Shown: positions 44,704-55,176 of the stretch, one piece after another
Position numbering within the stretch: position 1 is the first letter of the stretch
Layout: each line of letters starts with the position of its first letter
NCBI GenBank assembly: GCA_002205965.3
Contig: NADL03000579.1
Coordinates: 496,001 to 560,000 of the forward strand
Origin: Kappaphycus alvarezii
Taxonomy: Eukaryota > Rhodophyta > Florideophyceae > Gigartinales > Solieriaceae
Reading direction: 5' to 3'
DNA length: 64,000 nucleotides
Notes under the pieces: generated by a model
Databases searched by the model: none
What the model was told of the DNA's origin: nothing
The model's input: only the letters and a program-made list of their open reading frames with translations
Position numbers and translations under genes: made by a program

Positions 44704-46412
44704 TACTTAAAGATTTCACAAGAGCTTTTGAATAGTTGTTTTGAACCTCAAGATGAGGGGAGATCTTCAATGTAGGGGGATTTATGTTGAATTCCACAGG
44801 TTTCCTTTCCTTTGTGACGTGGTATTCTACAACCTTTACAGCTTTACATGAATTTACCGCATCTACTGTACTGCAGATTCAACCCACCGGTAACCTTACA
44901 GCCAGGCCTACTAGATATGTTGAGGTCATGACACTTTCCCTTACAGTTGTTGATACAATGTTTTATCCTATTACTACAATAGGCATAGTTACGGGGAAGT
45001 TGCAAACAAAGATATTTCATCACTACTTTACCCCAAAAAACTTTTCCTTCCTATCCCATACCACCTGGTCCATTGTACGTCCTAAATTTTTTCAGAATAT
45101 GTACCTCATGCCGACTAAAATTCGGAAACACTACTTACGATAACTTCAGGGCGGTTTTATGGGAAAACATTTTCATTCGCTACTGGTAGGCTACATTTTC
45201 CTTTAGTATGTGACTATCTTTAGTTCTATGTAGAATATAGTATGTAGTGGCCGGATTGGCCCACCCAACCTCAACCAAAATTTCATCCAAAGTTCAACCT
45301 AGATCCACAGTTGTGCGCTTAACACTCCACAGATCGACAGACATAACAGATGCAGACAGAATGACATTGGATTGGGGAGTAAATTCGAAGTGAATAATTT
45401 ATAGTTAATGGTTAATACATCCTTTCTTGCAATTTGAATTGCTAAATCATGGCTGCTATACAATGGTTTCATGAGTGCGAGAAATTGAATGTCTTGAAAA
45501 GATTTTCATTAAAATCATTTTCATGCAAAACTTGCCGAGAAACTCATTTAAAATTCATTTGCTGTTGTTGGCCTTCGCAGATATGACGATGACGTTCCAG
45601 AGAGGTGTTTTTCTCATTAACTTACGCCATTGGAATCCACTAGATGCTTGAAGTAAAAACTCGCAAAGGATCCAATGGGGTCGCAACGAAAGCAGCGTTT
45701 CAAAGCAGATACAAAATTTGTAATTCTAAGAAGGATTCTAAATTTCTTTGCTCTGAGTGCCTTCAACTGAGCAAAGAGGTTTAGATGTGACATTCAGAGA
45801 CAGGACGTAACTGTTTTCGAAATAATTTACTCGATTTCCACTTCTATCTGTATTAGGTGATGCTTATACCACTATGTAGTAATTTTTACTAGTCCATGCT
45901 TATAAATTTTTTGTAGACTAATTGAGAAAAAATGAAAACTTTTGAGTCGTTGGTTATAGTAGCCTACATTTCTAGTTCTCGTTGTTCGAATTCCTGAATA
46001 AAATACGTACCGATGCCATTATTCCCGTTTATTAATGATCATTGAATTAAACCCTGCTAAGGCTCTAGTAGACATGTTACCCCAAATTGATGTAGCCGCT
46101 GTCGCAGAAATTTCGACCTTACTTGAGGAATTTTTTGACCCCTTGTGGAGCGCAGCGAGTCGGACTACAATTTATTTTTACAGTTTTACCTAAGGATCGT
46201 TGTACCACAGCGGTCGTTGTAGATGAGGATGAAAATACTTCCTTTTTAGTTTGAATATGTTGGGTTTCAGGGATTCAGCGCATTACTGTATAACATTGGT
46301 TAAAATGTATAAATATTTTCGAACAATTATTTTAGTTCATATGAGAACACTGGCTTGTAATTTGAACACTATGATTTCCTTTTTTTAACCTATGGAAGTT
46401 CCGTTTTTTCGT

Positions 46413-46681
46413 ACTGTTTCTTTTTCTATCATATGTACAATTTACTTCTTACTTGCCATTTATTGTTTATTTTGTTTTCAATCATATGGAAAATATTTTT
46501 CTTACTTGCCATTTATTGTTTATTTCTTTTTCAATCATATGCAAAATTTACTTCTTACTTGCCAGTAATTGTTTATTTCTTTTTCTATCATATGTACAAT
46601 TTATTTCTTACTTGCCAGTAATTGTTTATTTCTTTTTCTATCATATGTACAACTTAATTCTTACTTGCCATTAATTGTTTC
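46413..46681. repeat. 53-bp minisatellite, five units
   Basis: CATATG recurs at 46430, 46483, 46536, 46589 and 46642, exactly 53 bp apart, within the shared words CTTACTTGCCA and TTGTTTATTTC. Units differ at a few positions. Since 53 is not a multiple of three, the ORFs over it shift frame every unit and are not real. Confidence 0.9.
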
Positions 46682-49600
46682 TTCCGTCTCGATTGATTTC
46701 ATCTATTTTGACACTGTCAATTTTTTTTGTTTATTTTCAAGCTTTCTGCACGGGATGTTCTCAATAAATCATCCCTTTAAAATTGATTGCGATTGCTGCC
46801 CACCGCAGAAGCCATTTCCTTCTATTTTGATATTTCACAACCCTGCCGATATAAGGGTACTTTCGGAATCTTATCGGATGCCCTCTATCAACAATCCGAC
46901 AGTTTTCATCTCCTTTACAGCCTATTTCATGTTTTCTGCGCTTCCGACCCCATTTCAAAATCTTACCATCTTCGTACCGTCATCTTCTTACCGCTAATCG
47001 GCAAGGGTCTAATCAAAGTAGAGTGCTGTAACCACTGTGAATCCAGAAATTGACTGACAAAGCTCGTCTCTCGGTATTTAGTATAGATCGAATTACAAGG
47101 GGAGTTGAGATGGATAAAAAACAAGAAGATGGTAAGAAATTGGACTAAAGGCACGAGTTGGTTCTCCTGCATTTTCCTAATATGGCCGAAGAACGAAATA
47201 GGGGTTTAAAGTATAATGGCAAAGAAAAAGATATTTTAGAGCCCGGAGGTGGAGAAGGGAACGTCGAGTCAGACTATACTGGAGGGGAACGGATTCGATT
47301 CGCAAGAAGTTCCCAGCCAATTGAACAGGATGACACTGCATTAGGTGATCTATTTATATTGCACAGAAGTGGTTAGAATTTATGAGCAGCTCAGAGCTAT
47401 TTATAGAGACTTCAAGGGTACATTTGATGTTTTGAGAGAAGTAGTAATGCCTGATTTAAAGGGCAACGTTTTGAGGAGAAGATTTTCTCAGTTTCTGTCA
47501 AGTATCCTACACAAAATTATCTGTGTCCTCATGAGGTCATTACTGCACTTTCTGGTACGTTCCAGATATTTATGTAGATTCCAGTTCCAAACCATTTTAA
47601 TTAGGTTAAATAATTTGCTTCCTCTAAGCGAAAGAAGATATGTTAGGAGTCAACTTATAACTAAAATCTTAAATCAGCTGCCCATATGTATTTCAACCGA
47701 TGTGGTCAATTCTGCTTTTGTAAAGTTGTTTATTAGAGAAGTTAGTATTTATTTCATAGCTACTCCTCTACTTTGTTCAATAACGTCAATCGTAGCGGCT
47801 TGAATGCTTGCAAAACAATACTATTTCAATGATGAAAGAAGATTTGATTTCCTCTAAAGACTTTACAACATTGTTAGACAATTCGGAAACGCTTTACTCC
47901 TAGTTGAAGGCACAACAACTCCTGCGATCTCGATGACATCGATGAAAGATATTTCTTTGGGCATTTATTTTTAAATGTGAACATCGATTTGTCTGATATT
48001 ATCACCAACAGTAAGCCATAGAAAATATTAACTATTGATCTGGTTTTGTCACTGAAACCCAAATTTTTTGCAGTGTAAGAGGTGTTCGGAAAGTGGTGTT
48101 GGAGAAAAGCATATGCGGGGCTTTGTGAACTCAACGTGAGACAGGCTTCTGACTGGCTACTTCAAGTTTCCATATGCTCTTTGTTGCATACAAGATTTAT
48201 CACCAATATGAATAAAGCAGGAATATATAGGTGTCCACTTAAGAGATTGTGCAGTGACTGCAAGAGGTGCAGGCTACCCTAATAACATATGGTGCAAGTG
48301 GTACAGAGAAGGTATTATTATGAATAGTACAGGTAATGTCATGGGGTTTACAAATACATGCAGCTGTAGTATGAATAGGGTTGAGCTGGCACATTTAAAT
48401 TGCGGTAAAGTGTATGAATATTGTGATGTGTAGAATTATTTGGTTCGAGTATGATGGTTTTATGAGATGATTTTGTGTAGTGAGCTTTTGTTCGTTGTTG
48501 GAAAGGTTCCTATTGAAGTTGAAATTGACTGCAGTTGTGAGCATGGCGTGGTATATTGACTAATTTTTGCCGAACCTCCAAGCAAAACCGCAGTCAGAGC
48601 TGGCGAATTTCTTGTGCAAATAACTGTCCTCCAACTTTAACTTTCCGTTGTCAGCTGTAATATCTATCAGAAACATTTTTAAGTACAAAGTAGTTAGCTT
48701 AGGGATCATTGGGAAAGAAAAATGCCTCCCAAAGATTTATAAGTGCTTGCGTGAAACCATATGAGTGTAGTATCTCGGAAAAATCATTTTCAAAAAAAAT
48801 TTTTGTCTCTCCAAATATTGTTTGTATAACTCTAGAATAGATAATTAAAAGAAATGAAGAACATAAAAAATTGCTCTTTTACTTTTCAACTACAAGTTAC
48901 CGATTAGAAAAGAATGCTAGATGCTTGCCAAAAATCCAACTTATTACAATGAAATTTTTGTTTTTTTATTTGTTCGTGGTCAGAAAGGACAATAATTCGT
49001 ATTCATCGAACTTTATGCAGAAATATTACAACATGAGCTTTTGGTGCAAAACTTGTTGCCTCGCTAATTATTATTGCCTCCAATAATGCCTCCCTTACCG
49101 TATTGAAACAAGAAGAACATAATTCTAGTAAAATTATATCTTTTGTGTTTCAAAGTCTCGAGATGGTTGAAAGAGTTATGCAACCCATAGACGAGAAATG
49201 ATGGAGTCTGAGGCACTCTCAAATGGTTTATAGCTAGAGAATCTCTTCAAATTTCATCAGTATGAACTACGTTACCTGAACCTAATGAGAATCAGTCCTT
49301 GAAATAATGAGGATGGATACAAAAGAATTCCGAAACCGAAAAGTTACGTGATTTATACTTAAACGTTTCCTCTGAAGCAGAATAATCAAATGTTCTGGAG
49401 ATATTTGTATCAAAACAACAACAAATGTATACCCTTCACATTATCACAAGAATAAAAATCATAATATACACTTCATCTTTCTTCCCTCTTTCTTCCATGT
49501 ATCGTCCAATCTAAAAGATTTTTAAGGAGGCCCATACTAGCAGTTTGTCCAATTAAACTGGAAACTTCCCAAACAAATATTCTTTCCGTTTATATTGTAG

Positions 49601-49693
49601 ACACATATATCTAAAATGGTTCTATTTGAATTCATACGTAGATTTGTATTCATCTTTTGTGTTGTGGTTCTATGCAGTCGAGGTCCGAATTTT

Positions 49694-49735
49694 CTTAACT
49701 ATATATAATTAAAAATTAAAAAATATATAATTAAG
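49694..49735. repeat. A/T-rich inverted repeat
   Basis: CTTAACTATATAT and ATATATAATTAAG pair with one mismatch across a loop of about 16 bases. It may be a chance product of the A/T-rich sequence. Confidence 0.5.
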
Positions 49736-50079
49736 GAAACTCTTATTTAATAGTTTGTGTCGAAAACGTACAGAAATATGGCTGCAGATGAATAATACTT
49801 TGAAAATCGGTTTGAAATGTTTGTTTTTCCGCTAAATATGACTCAAAAACATCATCGGCTGATTGCAACTAACATTATGCTGGTTGCATAGCATGATTAT
49901 CGAACTATGATAACACTTTATACGTGTAATTCGTCTCCATCTTAATATTTGTTGTCTTTCTAAAGTAGTATCAAGATTGTAAATAAAGTTTTGCAACATA
50001 GAAGAACGGGTTTCAAGATAGAAAAATTATACAAAAATTATCAAGAAAAACATATATCGGAAATTCTATGCAGGTTCCA

Positions 50080-50762
50080 CAGAGGAGGATGAGGGGGGAG
50101 GGAGCAATAGAAAATATTGGAATGGTAGGGCCGGGGCTGGGCAGTATTGACCAAGTGATCCCAAAGCTGGAACCGGATGGGGCATTTTTAGTGGTTTAGA
50201 TATCTCCCAGGAGGAAATAGAGAGATATGAGAGAGGCGCGGATTTTCGTGGGGACTGTTTGGGCAGTATGAATATTTTGGAGGAGTTTTTTGGGTCTGAT
50301 CCAAAGGATGGGAAATAAGAGGACCAGATCAATTGTTCGTTTCTTGAGTATCTTTTGTTTATAGTATATCATCCGCAGAAAATGTTTTTATGCATTTCCT
50401 AGTATCTTATTTAGTTATGTTCGGGTTTTAGGGGTAGCCAAAAGTCCATATAAGCTGCGTCAACTACATATTTCTGGAGAAGTGAAGCAACTTGGCAGTA
50501 AACGTAGAGTCAAGTACCGAGTAGTTAGAAGCCCAGAGTCAGTCAACTTCAGACCCAAGAAACATTTTTCCTGCGCTAATCGCAGAACATCAGTGATAGA
50601 ATTTGCTCCTTCCATATTTGCTTTTAACCCTCTCAACTTTCTTCCTTATCTACTCCTTTTTTCGTTCAACTATACCGAGGTACCACTTTTGTCGCTTGGA
50701 ACTTCTCCTTCTTAGGGTAATTGATTCTGAGTATCTCTTTTCCCGACGATTTATCTCTAGCA
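50080..50762 (+). repeat. Degenerate type I LTR fragment
   Basis: Begins inside the acid-rich part of the LTR ORF (GAGGAGGATGAGG) and keeps traces of its C-terminus, now frame-broken. It ends TTATCTCTAGCA. The core TATA reads 'gtccatataag' near 50445. It lacks the U3 head and is older than the solo LTR at 29461. Confidence 0.8.
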
Positions 50763-51009
50763 AAGTCCACTTAAACTAAAACTACTTGAACAGCAAAGTA
50801 ATCAAGAGATTACTCTGATTCAGGGAAAGAAAAATCTTGGAATGGTGGAGCTAGAACAATATGACAGTAGTTAACACAGTAGTTAAAATGTTCATGATAA
50901 AGAATGAGAATAGGTAAGCTCAAAACAAAGAACAGAGATCCATTTTAAAACATGTTATCTGCTTTGCGGAGAAGATAAGAGCTTTTTGGCAGGTCACTGA
51001 AGACTACGC

Positions 51010-51990
51010 CCTTGGCTGTATCATAGGATTTAAACTGGGATCCTCTCCCGGCGGCTCAGGTTCAAAGCCATTCCAAATGGCAGGATTGCCACGATACCTA
51101 TCCTCATGGGGGAAGTACTGCTTTTTGGCAGCTCCTATGATATTTATAACTGTTTCGCAAAAACAAAAGCACCTCCTTTTCTCGCCTCTTGGGTCGCGAA
51201 TGCTGTACTGAACCCCTCGTTGGCGAAAAACGGACATATAACCCTGGCCGATAGCGGTTGGAGAGAGGAAGAATGACGAGGTAGTTTACTTTTTTGCAGA
51301 TACTTCTATTGATGGGAATATAAACGGAGTTTGGAGAGACGCTTTGCAAATGGGTCGGTAGCTGCTTAATGAAGCGGGTATCGCAGAAGGCATCAGATTA
51401 CCTCCAACCCTTTCAAATAGGTATCTTCACCTAATAGGGTACCGACACAGTTGTGTACGGATTCTGAAAAGTCGTTGAGGAGAAAGGCAGTAACCTTGTT
51501 TATGGGTTGTTAGTGATCGATCTCAAGAACTTTTTTCATTGTAATACCCCGTTTAGATTCCCCTGCTAGAAGGGTCAGACGACGAAGTCAACTACCCCAT
51601 CATTCCCCCTTTTAATATGTGCAACAAGTCCGCTTTTCTGAAAGCAGTGAGTCAGCTATTTCCAGAGTTACAGTCTTGGGTAGCATACTGCTACGAAACC
51701 GAGCCGCCATTCCTGAGGATTGGCCGTCACTACATAAGAAGATTCTCTGATACCCAACATGGGGACAACCTCGGGGCCTCTTTTTCGACCTGGTACTGCA
51801 CCCAATTATACTCAACGTACAAGAACTCTTGAGGATAAACGAGGAGGAGAACGGAGATTTAGCAACGTTGGTGTTACTTCAACTCTATTACCACTATGAC
51901 GGGTAGATTGAATATAAAGGATGTCACCAGCCCGAAGGTCTCCAAGGCTCCCATGCCGACTTGCCTGACCGTGTCTGCCAGCACTGCGAG
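51010..51990 (+). pseudogene. RT-RLE non-LTR element, reverse transcriptase fragment
   Basis: Plus strand, in changing frames: GFKLGSSPGGSGSKPFQM (51030-51085), KWVGSCLMKRVSQKASDYL (about 51345-51400), and SQLFPELQSWVAYCY (51645-51690). Then DTQHGDNLGASFSTW (51748-51795), in the place of the conserved QQGDPLGP block of such RTs, and VLLQLYYHYDG. It parallels 61855-62580. It stops where an inverted RLE fragment begins. Confidence 0.65.
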
Positions 51991-52094
51991 TGAGTCGGTG
52001 TGCCATCTTTCAAGATTCGGGATGACATAATTCAAGAGAATTGATCTACTACATCTCCCAAGAGTTCAGCACTGAAACTTTTCCTCTTCAAAAA

Positions 52095-52480
52095 TGGATC
52101 AGGGCACTGGTATCAGTCGGGGTCTGGCATACATGGTGATAAAATCTTGATTTTTTCTGAGCTTTGAGGCTTCCGCTGCGTCAGAGATGTCAAAGGGTTG
52201 AAATATCGGACCTGTGTATTTGAAAGAGATTGTGAATTTACAAATGTAATGTCGAATAATTCTGTCCCTTCGATCCTTCTTACAGCCCTGATATATGGCC
52301 TTGTGCAAGGCATCCCATTAGGATGGGGCTGTACAACCGTGTGTCAGGCGGCCTTTCCCAAATACAACGTGAGAATTGTACCCTTGAGGTCAGGACGGTC
52401 GATCCGCGCTCGGCCATTCAACCAGTGCATGAGATGGTTACCGAAGATATCTATCAAAGTGACTTAGTCATCTTGGCGGA
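52095..52480 (-). pseudogene. RT-RLE non-LTR element, RLE nuclease fragment (inverted)
   Basis: Minus strand: DIFGNHLMHW, TLYLGKAA, TRPYIRAV, then ELFDITFVNSQSLSNTQVRY and FNPLTSL. It aligns with the RLE part at 25350-26430 (DIYGDHLLHC, RPDI, YFDVTFVNPL). The metal-binding Cys after HLMHW and the Asp of RPDI are changed. It is in the opposite orientation to the RT fragment just before it. Confidence 0.65.
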
Positions 52481-52517
52481 CAATTCGCTAAGGGCCGTAT
52501 CGGGAAAGGTTTGGGTG

Positions 52518-53233
52518 TGATGTGCGCGAATTCGCACACGAAAAAAAATCTAGATGAGGACCATAATTTTATGCAGTATCGGAATTGGGATGATATTTTT
52601 ACAGTTTTTGAATTTGCAAGATATTTTTAATTTGGGTGAGTGTGGCAAATTCATCGGTTGATTTTTTAGGACACGCTGTCATAGTAGATGTCAGTAGAGT
52701 TCCAGGTTGTGGGTGATACTACGAGTGGCTCTGAAAGGTCTACATAATGTCCACATCAATTCCCACCCTTGGCCGATGGGTGGCTGGCATGGGTATGGCA
52801 CCTAGATATTTACGTTGAGGAAATATCTTCTAATAGTCTCTCTGGTTCACACGATTCCCGTGAATACATTTTATGGTTACTAGTACGTTTGTTTGAGACT
52901 TTTGGGGTAGCCAAAAGTCTATTTAAGCCGAGTAAACTGCTTCCTTTAGTGGAGGTGAAGCAAGTTGGCAGACAACTTCAGGTCAAGCTCCGAGTAGTAG
53001 GAAGTTGAGAGTCAACTTCAGACCCAAGAAAACTTTCTCCTAAGCTGGTCGCAGAGCATCAGTGGTAGACCCTGCCCCTCCCATACTTGCTTGTAGCTTC
53101 CTCAACTCTCTTCTATATACACTCCCTTTTGTTCGTTCAACAATACCACGGCAGCACTTTTGTCGCTTGCAACACCTCCTTCTCAGGGTAATTGGTTCTG
53201 AGGATCTCTTCCCCTGCTGATTTATTCCTAACA
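52518..53233 (+). repeat. 5' LTR of element B (type II, 716 bp)
   Basis: Begins TGATGTGCGCGAATTCGCACAC, a start with an almost palindromic core, and ends TTCCTAACA. Unlike type I it has no acidic ORF and no 28-bp repeats. Its last 330 bp or so, from GTAGCCAAAAGTC, match types I and III. The core TATA reads TATTTAAG near 52919. Confidence 0.9.
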
Positions 53234-53235
53234 TT

Positions 53236-53252
53236 TGGTACTCTTGTGGAGG
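53236..53252 (+). other. Candidate primer-binding site of element B
   Basis: TGGTACTCTTGTGGAGG, two bases after the LTR and the same 17 bases as in element A. Shared PBS and core show that elements with different U3 heads use one replication system. Confidence 0.6.
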
Positions 53253-53327
53253 AGTTTGCACCCGAGGTAGTCGAGTTGTGAAATATTAGGTCCACTTGCA
53301 ATTTTTTTTTATATTTTTTTTGCAGCA

Positions 53328-54641
53328 ATGGATCATAATGCTGCTCGTATATCGTTCACAGGGAGCAAGAATGAAAACGTTGAAGAGTTTCTTTACACAT
53401 ATGGTAATGTTTTAATGCGAGAAAAGAGCGATGAGGAAAAGACCGCAAGTATTTTCGCCTATCTTTCTGGTGACGCAAAAGGCAAATACAAAGCTAAGTT
53501 TGTTGACGGGTGGTCCCTTAATGGGAGTGGGCGCAACTTCGGTGAGGTATGTGAGTGGCTTGTGAGACAATATGCTAAGGAGGTGGAACCAGATGAGATG
53601 ATTCGTACAGCCATAGAGGCCCGGCTCAACTTCGACGGTATGTTAAGCTCATTGGTATACTTGGGTGATCTCTATGAAAAGGCTGGGTTCAACGCCCAAG
53701 CCAAGTACGGGATGCTGCGTAAGGCGGCGATGGGAGATAAGCGGCTGTCATATTTCCTCCTCATCAAGGGCCCTCACACTTTTAATGAACTGAAGGATGC
53801 CATGGTAGAATTTGTCAAAAATTCAGAGACGTTTCAGTCACTGAGTGAGGCACCGAGGGAAAACCGTACATCGATCTCCATCGTACATCCTGATAAGAAC
53901 TACCAAAGGCCAGCTACTAGTGCATCAGCATTGTAATCTGTCAGGAGCGATGTTAAAAGCTTGGAAGAAAGGTTGGAAACCCGATTCGATAATCGACTTG
54001 ACATGATAACCTCGCAGTTGGAAAGCCTTCCTCTTACCATTGAGAAGAACCAGTCTGGGGCCCCTAAGGCCCCACAGGTCTGTTCTTACTGTCACAAGCC
54101 TGGACACTTTGCAAATTGGTGTCCTGATAATCCACATAGAAACACTCTTTGTGGAAAGTGCGGACGATATGGACATCATGAAAGTAACTGCTGGTCTATA
54201 GATAACAGAAGAGCAAATTTATCGGATGCGAGGAGTGAGTCAGGGCCAGAGATAAAAATCTTACAAAGCAGAAAGGATCAAAGGTTGACAGATGCCGGTA
54301 ATAAATCCATCGCTGAAGAAATCAGTCAAGTCAATGTTACAAAAAAGGATGGGAAAGGGAACATTTTATCGAAAAAACCTAGGCTAGATTATGGAATGCT
54401 GGAGCATATCCCAGCACCTGTACCTCCTCGAACCAAGAATCCTGATCAAGTTGTTCCCGGAGTGGGAAACACTTCGGCCAAGAAGACGAAAAAGAGCAAG
54501 AAATTTAAGAGTATCCCGAAGGACGTAATAGAATATGTGAAGAAGTACAATTTGGTGGCTGAGCTTGCATCGGCCCCAACTGGGACAACGTTTAGTCAAC
54601 TTTTGAGGGGCGACACAGAGGATGCGAGGGTAAGCAGCTAA
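53328..54641 (+). pseudogene. Gag of element B, one nonsense codon
   Basis: ATG at 53328, preceded by a polypyrimidine run and TTTGCAG, which looks like a 3' splice site. MDHNAARISFTGSKNEN starts the protein. A TAA at 53934-53936 stands where element C has a Glu codon. The same frame goes on to two CCHC knuckles (CSYCHKPGHFANWC and CGKCGRYGHHESNC, 54080-54190) and a KKTKKSKKFKS stretch. It stops at 54639-54641, slightly before the longer end in element C. Confidence 0.85.
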
Positions 54642-55176
54642 GAGTAAGAAACTGTTTCTTCAATCGGCCTCGACAGCACAAAGACGTCTTAAGCTGGTGC
54701 CAGTCAAAGTATTGGGAATGAAAACCCAAGCTCTTTTCGATTCGGGCGCTGTTCCAAACCTTATTCCAGAAGCTTTGGTGACAGATCTAGGTCTTCAAAT
54801 TATTCCAACTACTCGAAGAATAACTGTGGCGGATGGAACCGTCTCAAAATACATGGGCACTGTTGACAAGGTTTCCGTGTTCTTTGGGGACTCCAAAGTT
54901 GATGTAGACTTTCTTGTCATGCCGGATCTCCCTCTCGATGTAATCATTGGCTGCTTTACCATGGAAAGACTAGAAACTTGCATTGACTTGGGCAACCAAA
55001 TCGTTTCAGTTCATATTGACGGCAGAACCGTGAAGATGCCCCTGGATTTCGACAAAAGCACACATCCGGAAGATTTAAAAGAAACGGACAGTAAAGATTT
55101 CACTTCTAGCTATGACAGCGAAGATTCCGAGCCAACTAACACTTTCGGAAGTGGACAGAGGTACGCTCGGGGATAA
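54634..55176 (+). CDS. Aspartic protease of element B
   Basis: Frame +1 relative to gag, open from 54634. VKVLGMKTQALFDSGAVPN holds the DSGA active site (about 54738-54750). ITVADGTVSKYMG, VDFLVMPDLPLDVIIG and an acidic linker follow. It appears intact. It has no ATG of its own before 54718, so it is probably made by a frame change or a splice after gag. The stop TAA at 55174-55176 shares its last A with the Pol ATG. It would process Gag and Pol in the particle. Confidence 0.8.
   Translation, partial: AAKSKKLFLQSASTAQRRLKLVPVKVLGMKTQALFDSGAVPNLIPEALVTDLGLQIIPTTRRITVADGTVSKYMGTVDKVSVFFGDSKVDVDFLVMPDLPLDVIIGCFTMERLETCIDLGNQIVSVHIDGRTVKMPLDFDKSTHPEDLKETDSKDFTSSYDSEDSEPTNTFGSGQRYARG

Larger units (their letters stand above)
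44704..50079. other. AT-rich region without a firm gene
   Basis: Holds a 53-bp minisatellite (46413) and an A/T-rich inverted repeat (49694). Two ORFs at 47158-47376 and 47345-47803 overlap in different frames; the second (152 codons) starts at a non-ATG codon and ends in a hydrophobic stretch. A 50-codon open stretch near 46032 reads LNPAKALVDMLPQIDVAAV and might be a gag scrap. None can be assigned. Confidence 0.4.

Noticed and set aside
46433-46997. Hydrophobic ORFs that look like a membrane protein
   Set aside because: They arise from the 53-bp minisatellite, appear in all frames, and change frame each unit.
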